From Butyricimonas faecalis (lineage in GTDB: Bacteria > Bacteroidota > Bacteroidia > Bacteroidales > Marinifilaceae), in the NCBI RefSeq assembly GCF_003991565.1, contig NZ_CP032819.1:4774001-4838000 (forward strand): a stretch of DNA of 64,000 bases, read 5' to 3'. Both the position numbers and the translations under genes were made by a program. Positions 48,374-57,436 of this stretch are shown here, in pieces (the first letter of the stretch is position 1; every line of letters starts with the position of its first letter). The notes beneath the pieces are model-generated. The model made no database searches, was not told where the DNA came from, and saw only the letters and a program-made list of their open reading frames with translations.

Positions 48374-49720
48374 ATGAAAAATGTATTGTTTATGTTTTTA
48401 TTCGTGGTTGGGGTTACTAGCTACGGATTTGGAAAGAATGTGCGGTTACATGGTTCTTTAAAAGAGTTTGGTACCAATGTGGTTTCCATGGATTTTGATG
48501 GAGCTGCGGGGGAAATTTCCAAGGAGTGGAGTCAGAAGATCACGGTGAATAAAGATGGTAGTTTTGAGTTTTCTTTTGACTTAAAAAAGCCGGGATATTA
48601 TTCGGTGGGAAGGAATACATTGTACTTGACCCCGGGGGATGATATGGAGGTGAATTTGGGAACTTCTCAGCCGCAAAGTTGGTTTAAGGGGCAAGGTGCT
48701 GACGTGAATACTTATTTGAAAGGACGTTTATTCCCGAAAGCGGGTTCGTTTTTGGAGGCCGGTCGGAACGTGAAAGGCAGTTTCGAAGAGACGAAAAAAT
48801 ATATTGACGATCGGGCCGCTCAACGGGAGAAAGAATTGAAAGCATTGCCGAATGCAAGCAAGGAATTTGTGGAATTGGAAATGATGAGGATTAAGGCTGA
48901 TGTAGCAAATAGTTATATGGCATATTTATGGTATTCTGATCTTTTGAAAGATTGTAAGACACGGGAAGAGGGAGAAAAAATTGCAAATGAGTTTAATAAG
49001 TCCATTCGGGAATACATTAATCCCTTATTAAAAGAGATTTCTGCCAAGGATAAGTATTTGGAGGTGGCCGTGGTGAGAGATGTGTTGTTGAGTTGCTATG
49101 ATATGGATGCTTCTATATTTGATTTCCCGAAGTCTCAACGGTTGACGGAATTAAATGATGCTTACGTGACCGGGGAGCGTATGGATGAAGAGATGACGAA
49201 ATCTCTTTATGATGAATTGTATGCTTTTGGTTCTAAGTTGAAAAATGCAGATTTTAAACAAGCTTTTTTAGGGAGGTTGGAGAAACGGGCAAAATTAATG
49301 GAGGGGCGTCCTGCAATTGATTTTGTGGTTGTGAATATGGATGGGAAGAAAGGTAAGCTGAGTGATTATAAAGGTAAAGTTCTATTCGTGGATTTTTGGG
49401 CAACGTGGTGCATGCCTTGTTTGGGAGAGATGCCTTATTTTAACGAGTTGAGTAAGCAGTTCCCGAATATTCAATTCGTTGGTATTTCTTTAGATGATAA
49501 CACGGAGGTGTGGTTGAATAAATTGAAAGGAGATGCCGATCATGGGAAGGTGTTGGAGTTGTTTTCTACTGATCCGTTGGTACGGACGGGATGGGATATC
49601 ACTGGAATTCCTCGTTTCTTGTTGATCGATAAAGATTTCAATATTATATCGGCTTCGGCTCCTCGTCCATCTGAAAAAGATGTGATTGTTCCTCTTTTGG
49701 AAAAGTATAATAAGAAATAA
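48374..49720 (+). CDS. TlpA-like thioredoxin-fold protein
   Basis: A 448-residue exported protein with a signal peptide at residues 1-17 (FMFLFVVGVTSYGFG). A beta-rich N-terminal domain and a helical middle (about 120-270) precede the thioredoxin domain, whose active site is C346-M-P-C349 in FWATWCMPCLGEMPYF. The CMPC spacer differs from the CGPC of its neighbour, which implies a different redox potential or partner. ATG 48374 is preferred over TTG 48365. It is the last intact gene of module 1. Confidence 0.87.
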   Translation: MKNVLFMFLFVVGVTSYGFGKNVRLHGSLKEFGTNVVSMDFDGAAGEISKEWSQKITVNKDGSFEFSFDLKKPGYYSVGRNTLYLTPGDDMEVNLGTSQPQSWFKGQGADVNTYLKGRLFPKAGSFLEAGRNVKGSFEETKKYIDDRAAQREKELKALPNASKEFVELEMMRIKADVANSYMAYLWYSDLLKDCKTREEGEKIANEFNKSIREYINPLLKEISAKDKYLEVAVVRDVLLSCYDMDASIFDFPKSQRLTELNDAYVTGERMDEEMTKSLYDELYAFGSKLKNADFKQAFLGRLEKRAKLMEGRPAIDFVVVNMDGKKGKLSDYKGKVLFVDFWATWCMPCLGEMPYFNELSKQFPNIQFVGISLDDNTEVWLNKLKGDADHGKVLELFSTDPLVRTGWDITGIPRFLLIDKDFNIISASAPRPSEKDVIVPLLEKYNKK

Positions 49721-49731
49721 ATTGTGATTTC

Positions 49732-49818
49732 CTGATCGATCCTCAAGGTAAGATTATCTTGACCAATGCTCGCGGGGGATGGTTGGATACGAAGTTGATA
49801 GAGTTGTTTGACAAGTAA
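49732..49818 (+). pseudogene. C-terminal remnant of a third TlpA-like gene
   Basis: Twenty-eight codons read LIDPQGKIILTNARGGWLDT and end KLIELFDK before a stop. This closely matches the last residues of the TlpA gene at 47180 (LIDKEGRVISTNARGGWLNE). There is no start and no thioredoxin domain. It begins 11 bases after the stop of the 448-residue TlpA gene, as if a paralogue had been lost by recombination leaving only its tail. Confidence 0.8.
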
Positions 49819-49844
49819 CGAATTGTGTTTGAATGAATGTTTAT

Positions 49845-49877
49845 AGAGGTTATCCTGTTGGGGGTAGCCTCTTTTTT
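49845..49877 (+). terminator. Intrinsic terminator ending module 1
   Basis: AGAGGTTATCC (49845-49855) pairs with GGGGTAGCCTCT (49861-49872) using G-T pairs, followed by a T-run. It lies just after the TlpA tail, at the end of the SusCD operon. Confidence 0.75.
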
Positions 49878-49929
49878 ATTAAATGTTTTCGAGGTTATTG
49901 CATAACACGATAAATATTTATATTCTGCA

Positions 49930-49989
49930 AAATCTTATTTATTTACGTTAGCACAGAATTATGCATTGAATTATTTGAGGCATTGTTAG
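49930..49989 (+). pseudogene. Fragment of an ECF sigma factor gene
   Basis: Nineteen codons read KSYLFTLAQNYALNYLRHC before TAG. The intact module 1 sigma has KSYLFTLSKNYALNYLKH at the corresponding place in region 2. Nothing else of the gene remains nearby, so this is a decayed relic of a fourth sigma gene. Confidence 0.75.
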
Positions 49990-50033
49990 GGAAGTGTTGT
50001 ACAATCAATAAGATTGGATATATTTACATGGCA

Positions 50034-50088
50034 TTGAACATTTTTGTTCTGTTGATTGAACATTTTGTTGTAACAAGATTGAACATTT
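50034..50088 (+). repeat. Three spaced TTGAACATTT repeats
   Basis: TTGAACATTT occurs at 50034, 50056 and 50079, spaced 22 and 23 bases apart (about two helical turns), immediately before the relic ATPase gene. The array looks like an operator. Confidence 0.7.
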
Positions 50089-50094
50089 AATAAA

Positions 50095-50274
50095 ATGGAA
50101 TATAAAAGAGCCCAGTTTGAGGGAATTCTAGATCGTATTAATGAACCTCGTGATGATGTTGTTGGAGTGACGGCCAATTGGCTTGTTGAAGTTTGGGAAA
50201 CTCAGCGAATGAAGATGGTTGTAAGAGGCGAGTTGAATCTGCGATTTTTAAAAACATTTCGGGCTATATTGTAA
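50095..50274 (+). pseudogene. Relic of an AAA ATPase (AAA_14/DUF4143 type)
   Basis: A 59-codon frame starts MEYKRAQFEGILDRINEPR, which is the characteristic beginning of the AAA_14/DUF4143 ATP-binding proteins common in Bacteroidales. The Walker A segment that should follow at once (normally GPRQVGKT) is missing and unrelated residues (DDVVGVTANWLVEVWE) come next. This suggests an internal deletion of about a kilobase. It is probably not functional, although a short peptide could be made. Confidence 0.6.
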
Positions 50275-50318
50275 ATATGCGTTATTTTTCTTAAAATTGC
50301 AAAATTTTAGAAGAGAAT

Positions 50319-50903
50319 ATGCATCTTTTTGATGATCATAACGTATTGTTGAAGGCCTTGCAAAAAGGAGAGGAGAAGGCTTTTGAGTATATTTTTAATC
50401 ATTACTATGATGGTTTGTTGAATTATGCGGGACGTATTGTTGGGGAGACGGAGTTGGCGAATGATCTTGTGCAAGAGACGTTTTGTAAGTTATACGAGGG
50501 GCATGCAGATTTAAATATTCACTTATCAATAAAATCTTATCTTTATAAATCGGTTTACAATAGTTGTTTGAATGAGCTAAAGCATCGGAAGGTGGTTAAT
50601 AATTATGTAGATCGGGAGATGTTGAATTTTTATTTTTCCGAGATAATACAGACTCCGGAAGCGGAATTGGCGTTGTTGGACGAGGATATAAATAATGCTT
50701 TACAGGAGGCAATAGATAAGTTACCGGAGCGTTGTCGTGAGATTTTTGTGTTGAGTAAGATGGATGAAATGTCCAATAAAGAGATTGCAGAACATTTAAA
50801 TATATCGGTGAAAACAGTTGAAATTCAAATGACTAAAGCGCTTTCTCGTTTGCGAATGGAGTTGGAATGGTTACTTTGTGTTATTTTTATTACAAATTTT
50901 TAG
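50319..50903 (+). CDS. FecI-type ECF sigma factor (module 2)
   Basis: A 194-residue ECF sigma factor with region 2 at about residues 22-85 (FNHYYDGLLNYAGRIVGETE, DLVQETFCKLYEGH, IKSYLYKSVYNSCLNELKH) and region 4 at about 125-180 (IDKLPERCREIFVLSKMDE, then IAEHLNISVKTVEIQMTKA). It is followed by its FecR partner after 57 bases, the normal arrangement. It likely activates the SusC/SusD genes of module 2 once FecR signals that substrate is bound. Confidence 0.92.
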   Translation: MHLFDDHNVLLKALQKGEEKAFEYIFNHYYDGLLNYAGRIVGETELANDLVQETFCKLYEGHADLNIHLSIKSYLYKSVYNSCLNELKHRKVVNNYVDREMLNFYFSEIIQTPEAELALLDEDINNALQEAIDKLPERCREIFVLSKMDEMSNKEIAEHLNISVKTVEIQMTKALSRLRMELEWLLCVIFITNF

Positions 50904-50960
50904 ATTTAGGATAGGGGTTATCGTTTTATGAGTTGTCATAGGAGTATAAAGTAGAAAGGT

Positions 50961-52139
50961 ATGACAAACGAATTCGATGAATTAATATGGCGGGTTTTGG
51001 ACGGGAAGGCTTCTTCCGAGGAGATTTGTCGTGTAAAGGAATGGGTGCAAAATGACGAGCATAAACGCCATTTTAAGCAATTGCAAAAGTTTTGGAATGT
51101 GGTAAACGGACCGCACGTTTCATTCGAGCGAAAACAGAAGGAATTGATTCGTTTCCAGGATTTTATGCGGAAACATTCTCAGAAAAAAGAAAGAACGTTT
51201 GTTGGTAAGAAATGGTATAGAAATGCTGCAGTTTGGTTAATTCCGATTTTGTCGGCAGCGTTTGGGGTGTGGCATGAATTTTCAAGAGAGTATGCGTCAC
51301 CTTTTTTGGCAGAAACGGGAGAGTTGGTATCTCCGGGGATGCCTCAAGCGGTATTGACAATTTCAGGGGGAGATACGATCGTTTTGCAACCGAATCGAGC
51401 CGTGGATATTCAATTGGCCGGACAAGTGCGTGTTGTGGGGTCCGGTGAAAGTATTGTTTACGAGTTGGATGAGGGCGAAAGTCCAAGGGTAGAACGGTAT
51501 AACACGCTGGCCACTCCGGTGGGAGGGGAGTATCAGGTGGAGTTGTCTGATGGTTCAAAAGTGTGGTTGAATTCATTGACGAAGTTGCGTTACCCGGAGG
51601 TGTTCAAAGAGGATTGTCGAGAGGTTTATTTGACCGGAGAGGCTTATTTTGAGGTGAAGCATGATGCCGAACGTCCATTTGTTGTGGTGGTGGATGGTAT
51701 GAAGGTTGCGGTTTATGGAACGCGTTTTAATGTGAATACGTATCATGCGGGTGTTGTACAAACGGTACTTGTTGATGGAAAGGTCGGAGTACAGGTGGAT
51801 GCAACGGGAAAAGAGATTGTGTTGCATCCTAATGAGATGGCTACCTATTCGGAGGAGTCGCAACAGGTGAATGTGAAGGCGATTGTCCCGTATGTATATA
51901 CGGCATGGAAGGATGGGAAATTTGTATTTGATGAGGAACCGGTGGAAGAGATCATGAAGCGTTTGAGTCGTTGGTATGGTATAAAGGTCGTGTATAAGAA
52001 TGAACAAGTGAAAGAACAGTTGTTTACAGGGATTATCACCCGGTACGCGGAGGTGAAGGATGTGTTGCATTTGATTGAAGAGACGGCTCTTGTGCATTTT
52101 TATTTGAATGGAAATGTTGTAACCGTGAGTACGGATTAA
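50961..52139 (+). CDS. FecR-type anti-sigma factor (module 2)
   Basis: A 392-residue regulator with a cytoplasmic sigma-binding N-terminus (LIWRVLDGKASSEEICRVKE) and one membrane segment at about residues 88-100 (AAVWLIPILSAAFGVW). The periplasmic FecR and DUF4974 domains include TPVGGEYQVELSDGSKVWLN, LTGEAYFEVKHDAERPFVVV, VYGTRFNVNTY and KRLSRWYGIKVVY. It holds or releases the sigma factor according to the state of the SusC transducer. It resembles the module 1 FecR but is clearly diverged. Confidence 0.92.
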   Translation: MTNEFDELIWRVLDGKASSEEICRVKEWVQNDEHKRHFKQLQKFWNVVNGPHVSFERKQKELIRFQDFMRKHSQKKERTFVGKKWYRNAAVWLIPILSAAFGVWHEFSREYASPFLAETGELVSPGMPQAVLTISGGDTIVLQPNRAVDIQLAGQVRVVGSGESIVYELDEGESPRVERYNTLATPVGGEYQVELSDGSKVWLNSLTKLRYPEVFKEDCREVYLTGEAYFEVKHDAERPFVVVVDGMKVAVYGTRFNVNTYHAGVVQTVLVDGKVGVQVDATGKEIVLHPNEMATYSEESQQVNVKAIVPYVYTAWKDGKFVFDEEPVEEIMKRLSRWYGIKVVYKNEQVKEQLFTGIITRYAEVKDVLHLIEETALVHFYLNGNVVTVSTD

Positions 52140-52146
52140 AATGAAA

Positions 52147-52172
52147 CCGAGAGTTGCGGTAACAACCCTCGG
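52147..52172 (+). ncRNA. fecR-susC intergenic hairpin (copy 2)
   Basis: CCGAG (52147-52151) pairs with CTCGG (52168-52172). After an A-C mismatch GTTG pairs with CAAC around the loop CGGTAA. It starts 8 bases after the fecR stop. Compared with copy 1 at 39728 the outer stem bases differ but pairing is kept, and the core TTGC..TAACAA is shared. Confidence 0.6.
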
Positions 52173-52221
52173 CTATGGATTTGATGTTGCTGCATCAAAA
52201 TGTTAAACTAATTACAAAGTT

Positions 52222-55200
52222 ATGAAAAAAAATCGAGATGTGATTTTCTTTAGGGATTTTTTGTTTCTAAAAGAAAAATGGAAATGTGTCGTAAGGTGTT
52301 GTGTATTATTGTTTTGTCTTTTACCTTCGACAGTGGTTGTGGCTCAACATCAGAAAGTGACGATTGATGTGAAAGATGTTGGGGTGCAAGAGGTGTTTAG
52401 ATCTATTAACGAGCAAACCGGGTTGGATTTCGTGTATGGAGCTTTGCAGTTGCGAGAATTGGGAACAGTGACTCTTCACTTGAAGGATGTTACGGTGGAA
52501 AAGGTTTTATCTGAATTGTTTACCGGGACACCGTTTGAATACAAATTTGAGATGAAGTCAATTGTTATCAAGAAGAGGGAGGAGAAGCAGGTTGTGAAGA
52601 ACGTAGTTCTAAGTGGTGTGGTGACGGATGAACGAGGAAATCCATTACCTGGAGTAACGGTATCCGTGAAAAAACTTAGTTTTGGTACCGCCACGGATAA
52701 GGATGGAAAGTATAAATTGTCTGTCCCCAAGGTGGATGATAAGTTGGTTATTGTATTTTCTTTTATCGGTATGGAAACTGTAGAAGTGAAGTATACCGGT
52801 AAGGACGTGATTAACGTGGAGATGAAAGAGAATGTTGCAGAGTTGGAGGAGGTGTTGGTGCAGACAGGGTATCAGACCATTGATCCGAGAAAGAATACGA
52901 GTGCTGTTACCACGATTAAGGCGGAAGATATTATAACACCGGGTTTACAGACGATCGATCAGATGTTGGAAGGATATGTCCCGGGGATGGTTTTTATGCA
53001 AAATACAGGACAGATTGGAGCTGCTCCGCGTTTGCGTGTTCGGGGAACTTCCACGGTATTGGGATCGCAGGAACCGTTGTGGGTAATTGATGGTATTGTG
53101 CAAGAGAATCCAGTGAATGTGGATCCTTCGCAGATTAATGATTTGGATTTTGTGAATTTATTGGGAAATGCGATATCCGGGTTGAATCCGGAGGATATAG
53201 AACAGATTGACGTGTTGAAAGATGCTTCGGCAACAGCGATTTACGGGGCTCGGGCCGGTAATGGTGTTATCGTGATCACGACGAAAAAAGGAAAGGCTGG
53301 GCCTCCCACGTTATCTTATTCGGTTTCTGGAACTTACACTCGTCGTCCCTATTATACGGATAGAGCGGTAAACGTGATGAACAGTATGGAGAGAATTGAT
53401 TTTTCCAGGGAGTTGATTGCCAAGCAAACCGTGTATCCGACGATTCAAACTTGGGTGGGGTATGAAGGTGCGATTAGAAAATATTATGCCGGTGAAATTT
53501 CTTTTGATGAATTTCAAAAGGAGGTTGGGTATTACGAACGGGTAAATACGGATTGGTTTGATTTATTGATGCAAAATTCATTCTCTCATAAGCATACGTT
53601 GAGTCTTTCCGGTGGTACGGATAAAACAAAGTACTATGCTTCGGTGGGATATAGTGATATGAAAGGAGCGATGCGAAGAGAGAAAAATAAATTGTATTCG
53701 GTTAGTCTGAAAGTGGATGTTACCCATAAGCGTTTTGATATGCATTTTGATTTGAAGGGAAATGTGGGAGAAAAGAGATATACACCTTCGGATGTAGGAG
53801 TTACGGAGTATGCTTACAATACAACAAGGGCTCTTCCTGCTTACACGGAAAGCGGTGATTATTGGTATTATGCTCGAATCGGGGGAGAGGTGACCAGTTA
53901 TTACCAGTTGTTTAATATCTTGAATGAAGTGGAGAATAGCACGCAAGATATCGATTCTCACGGGATGACTTTTACGGGAACGTTGGGTTATCGAATTTTC
54001 GAACCGTTGAAATTTGCCATGACGCTTTCTTATTCACTGGATGACACGCAACAGGATATTTGGCATGGGGAGGATTCTTATTACTGCCGGAAATTGAAAT
54101 CGACACAACCGGACGGAAAAGAAAATTTATCGTATAATAAATTGCCCGTGGGGGGAGAATTGCAAGAGAAGCATACGAGAAGGAATGCTTACACGTTACG
54201 AGGGCAATTGAATTTTAATAAGTATTTGGATGCTGATCAAGATCATTTGATTGTGGCCGCTTTAGGAGGTGAAATGTCTTCTAATAAGTATAAGGGATTG
54301 GAACAGACGTACCGCGGCTTCTTGAAAGATAGAGGACTTCAAATGGCCGAGATTGACCTGAAGACTTATATCGGGTATGCGAGTTGGTTGCAAACGGCAG
54401 AAGCGAAAGGAATTCGCTCGGATCAATTAACCAACATGATCTCCGGTTATTTTACGGTGTCATACAGTTACAAGGATTACGGTACGTTGAATTTTAATAC
54501 ACGTGTGGATGCTTCGAATAAATTCGGTTCTCGGGCAAACGATAAGTTCTTACCGATATGGTCTGTGTCCGGTAGATTGAATTTGAAGGAGTCGTTCTTG
54601 GCAGGTGTGAGAGGTGTGAACACGTTGGCCTTGAGAGCTTCTTTCGGTTATCAGGGAAATATGCTGGACTCTGAAACCGTGGAGACCATAATAAAACGCG
54701 GCACGCATAATCAATATTTTAACGAGTATGCTTCGTCTATTTATAAATTCCCGAATCCTTTATTGAAATGGGAGAAAATTTCCAGTGTAAATACAACGTT
54801 GGATTTTGCTTTCTTTAAGAATAAGATTAGAGGTTCTGTTTCTTATTATTATAAGAAAACCAGAGATGCTTTTTTGAACAAGAGAATCTCGGAGATAAAC
54901 GGAATAACGGCTTACGTGGTGAATAAAGGTACGTTGACAAATCGGGGACTTGAGCTTGCATTAAACTTTACACCGATTAATACATTTGGCGGTGGTTCTA
55001 AAGACGGGTTCCGCTGGAATTTTGATCCGCAGTTCGGTCAGGTTATTAATAAGTTAATTAATAAGGCTATAAATAGTGGCAAAAATCAGAGTTTACGCGA
55101 CGAGGATAACATTACTTATTCCGATTATTTAAACGGAAAAGTGGAGGTTGTCGGTCGCCCGTTGAATAGTTTTTTCTCTTATCGTTTTGCGGGATTGGAT

Positions 55201-55944
55201 TCGAAGGACGGACGTCCCATGTTTAGCGGTACTGAGGTTAACTACACGGTGAATGGCGAAGAGGTTTTGGATGAAGCGGGAAAGGTGATCAAGAATAAAG
55301 ATCGTTATGCGAATATGACGAAAGAGCAGGTGTTTCTTGAAGTGATGGATTATTCCGGTTGTAGAGTGCCTAAATTGCAGGGAGGTGTTCGAAATACATT
55401 CTCTTACAGGGGATTTACGCTAGCTGTAAATTTAAGTTATAGTATTGGTTCAAAGATCCGCTTGTTGAAGATGTATCCTAACGTTGCCGCTGAAAATGGA
55501 ACGTTGGCTCCCCAACCGATGGAAAATGTACGTCGGGAATTTTTGAAACGTTGGAAGAATCCGGGAGATGAATTGTACACGAATGTTCCTGGAATCATAT
55601 CGGATGCTGAATTTGTGAAATCTTTAACGAGTGGTTGGTGGCGTAAGGAAACGTATTCGTTTGGTACGAATATTTGGCAAATGTATGACTACTCGGATGT
55701 TCGTGTCGTGAGTGGAAATTATCTGAAGATTCAATCGCTGTCTTTACGTTATAACATACCATCAAAATGGTGTAACCGATTCTTTTTGAAGAGTGCTTAC
55801 ATGAGTTTCTCCGGAACGAATTTGTATACACTCAGTGCTAAAGCATTGAAGGGGCAGGATCCTTCCACGCAAACGGGAAGTTCAACAAAGATTGCACAAT
55901 CAGTACGCCCCACGTATTCGTTTAGTTTGAATGTGACTTTTTAA
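52222..55944 (+). CDS. SusC/RagA-type TonB-dependent transporter (module 2)
   Basis: A 1240-residue outer-membrane transporter. The signal segment ends near VVVAQH. An STN domain at about residues 45-115 (VTIDVKDVGVQEVFRSINEQ) is followed by a carboxypeptidase-like domain (GVVTDERGNPLPGVTVSVKK), the plug (GLNPEDIEQIDVLKDASATA, then IYGARAGNGVIVITTKKGK) and the barrel ending RPTYSFSLNVTF. Its leader and first codons (AATTACAAAGTT then ATG and an A-run) are nearly identical to those of module 1. The substrate is unknown. Confidence 0.94.
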   Translation: MKKNRDVIFFRDFLFLKEKWKCVVRCCVLLFCLLPSTVVVAQHQKVTIDVKDVGVQEVFRSINEQTGLDFVYGALQLRELGTVTLHLKDVTVEKVLSELFTGTPFEYKFEMKSIVIKKREEKQVVKNVVLSGVVTDERGNPLPGVTVSVKKLSFGTATDKDGKYKLSVPKVDDKLVIVFSFIGMETVEVKYTGKDVINVEMKENVAELEEVLVQTGYQTIDPRKNTSAVTTIKAEDIITPGLQTIDQMLEGYVPGMVFMQNTGQIGAAPRLRVRGTSTVLGSQEPLWVIDGIVQENPVNVDPSQINDLDFVNLLGNAISGLNPEDIEQIDVLKDASATAIYGARAGNGVIVITTKKGKAGPPTLSYSVSGTYTRRPYYTDRAVNVMNSMERIDFSRELIAKQTVYPTIQTWVGYEGAIRKYYAGEISFDEFQKEVGYYERVNTDWFDLLMQNSFSHKHTLSLSGGTDKTKYYASVGYSDMKGAMRREKNKLYSVSLKVDVTHKRFDMHFDLKGNVGEKRYTPSDVGVTEYAYNTTRALPAYTESGDYWYYARIGGEVTSYYQLFNILNEVENSTQDIDSHGMTFTGTLGYRIFEPLKFAMTLSYSLDDTQQDIWHGEDSYYCRKLKSTQPDGKENLSYNKLPVGGELQEKHTRRNAYTLRGQLNFNKYLDADQDHLIVAALGGEMSSNKYKGLEQTYRGFLKDRGLQMAEIDLKTYIGYASWLQTAEAKGIRSDQLTNMISGYFTVSYSYKDYGTLNFNTRVDASNKFGSRANDKFLPIWSVSGRLNLKESFLAGVRGVNTLALRASFGYQGNMLDSETVETIIKRGTHNQYFNEYASSIYKFPNPLLKWEKISSVNTTLDFAFFKNKIRGSVSYYYKKTRDAFLNKRISEINGITAYVVNKGTLTNRGLELALNFTPINTFGGGSKDGFRWNFDPQFGQVINKLINKAINSGKNQSLRDEDNITYSDYLNGKVEVVGRPLNSFFSYRFAGLDSKDGRPMFSGTEVNYTVNGEEVLDEAGKVIKNKDRYANMTKEQVFLEVMDYSGCRVPKLQGGVRNTFSYRGFTLAVNLSYSIGSKIRLLKMYPNVAAENGTLAPQPMENVRREFLKRWKNPGDELYTNVPGIISDAEFVKSLTSGWWRKETYSFGTNIWQMYDYSDVRVVSGNYLKIQSLSLRYNIPSKWCNRFFLKSAYMSFSGTNLYTLSAKALKGQDPSTQTGSSTKIAQSVRPTYSFSLNVTF

Positions 55945-55956
55945 TCGAGTAGGGTT

Positions 55957-57426
55957 ATGAGAAAGATTATTTATATTTTATCGTTATGTTTTTGGGGAAG
56001 TTTGTTCCCTGCCTGTAGCGGTTTTCTGGAAGAGTATTCGCAAGATTTAACTTATATACGAACGGTCGATGATTTGAACGAGCTACTGGTTGGCGGTGGT
56101 TATTTTTCGAGTGCTTCGGATGTATTGCCGATGTTGCATGTGATGGATGATGACACGGAATATGAGCGAAAAGCGACAACGGTAGGGTATTGGGGATTTC
56201 ATTATTGGCTGGCCAACCCGTTTGTGTCGGGAGCGGGAGTAGAACAAAAGGATGGGATTTGGTCGTCGTTTTATAAATATTTGGCAGTGATCAATGTGAT
56301 TCTGAATAAAGCGGACGATTTTGCTTCGGAAGGCGATGCGTATCGGAAAGTGAAGGGGGAGTCTTATTTTTTGCGGGGAATGGATTATTTCTACTTGGTC
56401 AATTTATACGCGAAACCGTATAAAGCGGAAACTGCGGCAAATGAGCCGGGAGTTCCATTGAAGTTGACGGAGTATGTGGAAGATAAACATTATGAGCGGG
56501 CTACTGTGGCAGAGGTGTATGCTTCGGTTGTTTCTGATTTGGAAAATGCCATTACCTATTTGAATGGAACAAGGCAGATAACAAAAAGAAGGGCTAATGT
56601 CGATGCCGCACGGGCAATGCTGGGGCGAGTGTATTTGTATATGGGCGGGGAAGAAAATTGGAAAAAGTGTAATGCTTTGTGTGACTCTATTTTGCAAAGT
56701 GGTCGTTATGAATTGTATGATATAAAGGAACATACCCCTAAAAAGGATTTTATATTTTTGGATTCACCGGAAACCATATTCACGCAAGGTAAGAATAGTG
56801 CCAGACGTACCATATTTATGGGACAGCCGAGTGTGGCAGCTTATACGTTGTCACAAGATTTATTGGGAAGTTATGATGCAAATGTTGATTTGAGGTATTC
56901 CCATTGGTTTAATAGTGTTAAGAATGTGGGGTGGGTGTGGTTGAAGTATTCAGTTCTTACCGCTAGTCCCGCTTCCGAGGTTTCAAGCGAATTTTTGCTT
57001 CGATTGCCGGAGGTATATTTGAATAAAGCGGAAGCTTTGATTATGTTGGGACGCACGGAGGAGGCGATAGACGTGTTGAGGACGTTACGGGAAAAACGTT
57101 TGGCAGCAGAAACTACCGATGTGATTCCTACCAGTCAGGAGGATTTAGTGCAATTTGTTCGTTTGGAGCGGCGTTTGGAGTTGTGTGGAGAGGGACATCG
57201 TTGGTTTGATTTGCGGCGTTATGCTGTTCATCCGACTTTCCCTGAAGAGAAGGAAATCATACATGAATCTGTAAAAAATGGGACAAAAATAGGATATTAT
57301 AGACTTGCCCCTTATTCTGAAAACAGTAATAATTGGGTGTGGCCGATACCGGAGGATGCGGTTATATTTAATGACGGAGCGTTGGTTGCAAATGAAAGAG
57401 ATGGAGCTCCATTGGTTGAATATTAA
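55957..57426 (+). CDS. SusD/RagB-type lipoprotein (module 2)
   Basis: A 489-residue surface lipoprotein with lipobox cysteine C20 (GSLFPACSGFLEEYSQD). SusD helical repeats include KVKGESYFLRGMDYFYLVNL and ARAMLGRVYLYMGGEE. The C-terminal part contains LLRLPEVYLNKAEALIMLG and the typical ERRLELCGEGHRWFDLRRY. It forms the lid of the SusC transporter encoded 12 bases upstream. Confidence 0.94.
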   Translation: MRKIIYILSLCFWGSLFPACSGFLEEYSQDLTYIRTVDDLNELLVGGGYFSSASDVLPMLHVMDDDTEYERKATTVGYWGFHYWLANPFVSGAGVEQKDGIWSSFYKYLAVINVILNKADDFASEGDAYRKVKGESYFLRGMDYFYLVNLYAKPYKAETAANEPGVPLKLTEYVEDKHYERATVAEVYASVVSDLENAITYLNGTRQITKRRANVDAARAMLGRVYLYMGGEENWKKCNALCDSILQSGRYELYDIKEHTPKKDFIFLDSPETIFTQGKNSARRTIFMGQPSVAAYTLSQDLLGSYDANVDLRYSHWFNSVKNVGWVWLKYSVLTASPASEVSSEFLLRLPEVYLNKAEALIMLGRTEEAIDVLRTLREKRLAAETTDVIPTSQEDLVQFVRLERRLELCGEGHRWFDLRRYAVHPTFPEEKEIIHESVKNGTKIGYYRLAPYSENSNNWVWPIPEDAVIFNDGALVANERDGAPLVEY

Positions 57427-57436
57427 AAAAAGAGAA

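Noticed and set aside
50034..50088. CRISPR array
   Set aside because: The repeats are only 10 bases with three copies and 12-13 base gaps; no cas genes are present.
57305..57436. Upstream start for the metallopeptidase-like lipoprotein
   Set aside because: It lies inside susD in another frame and would bury the lipobox signal peptide that starts at 57437.
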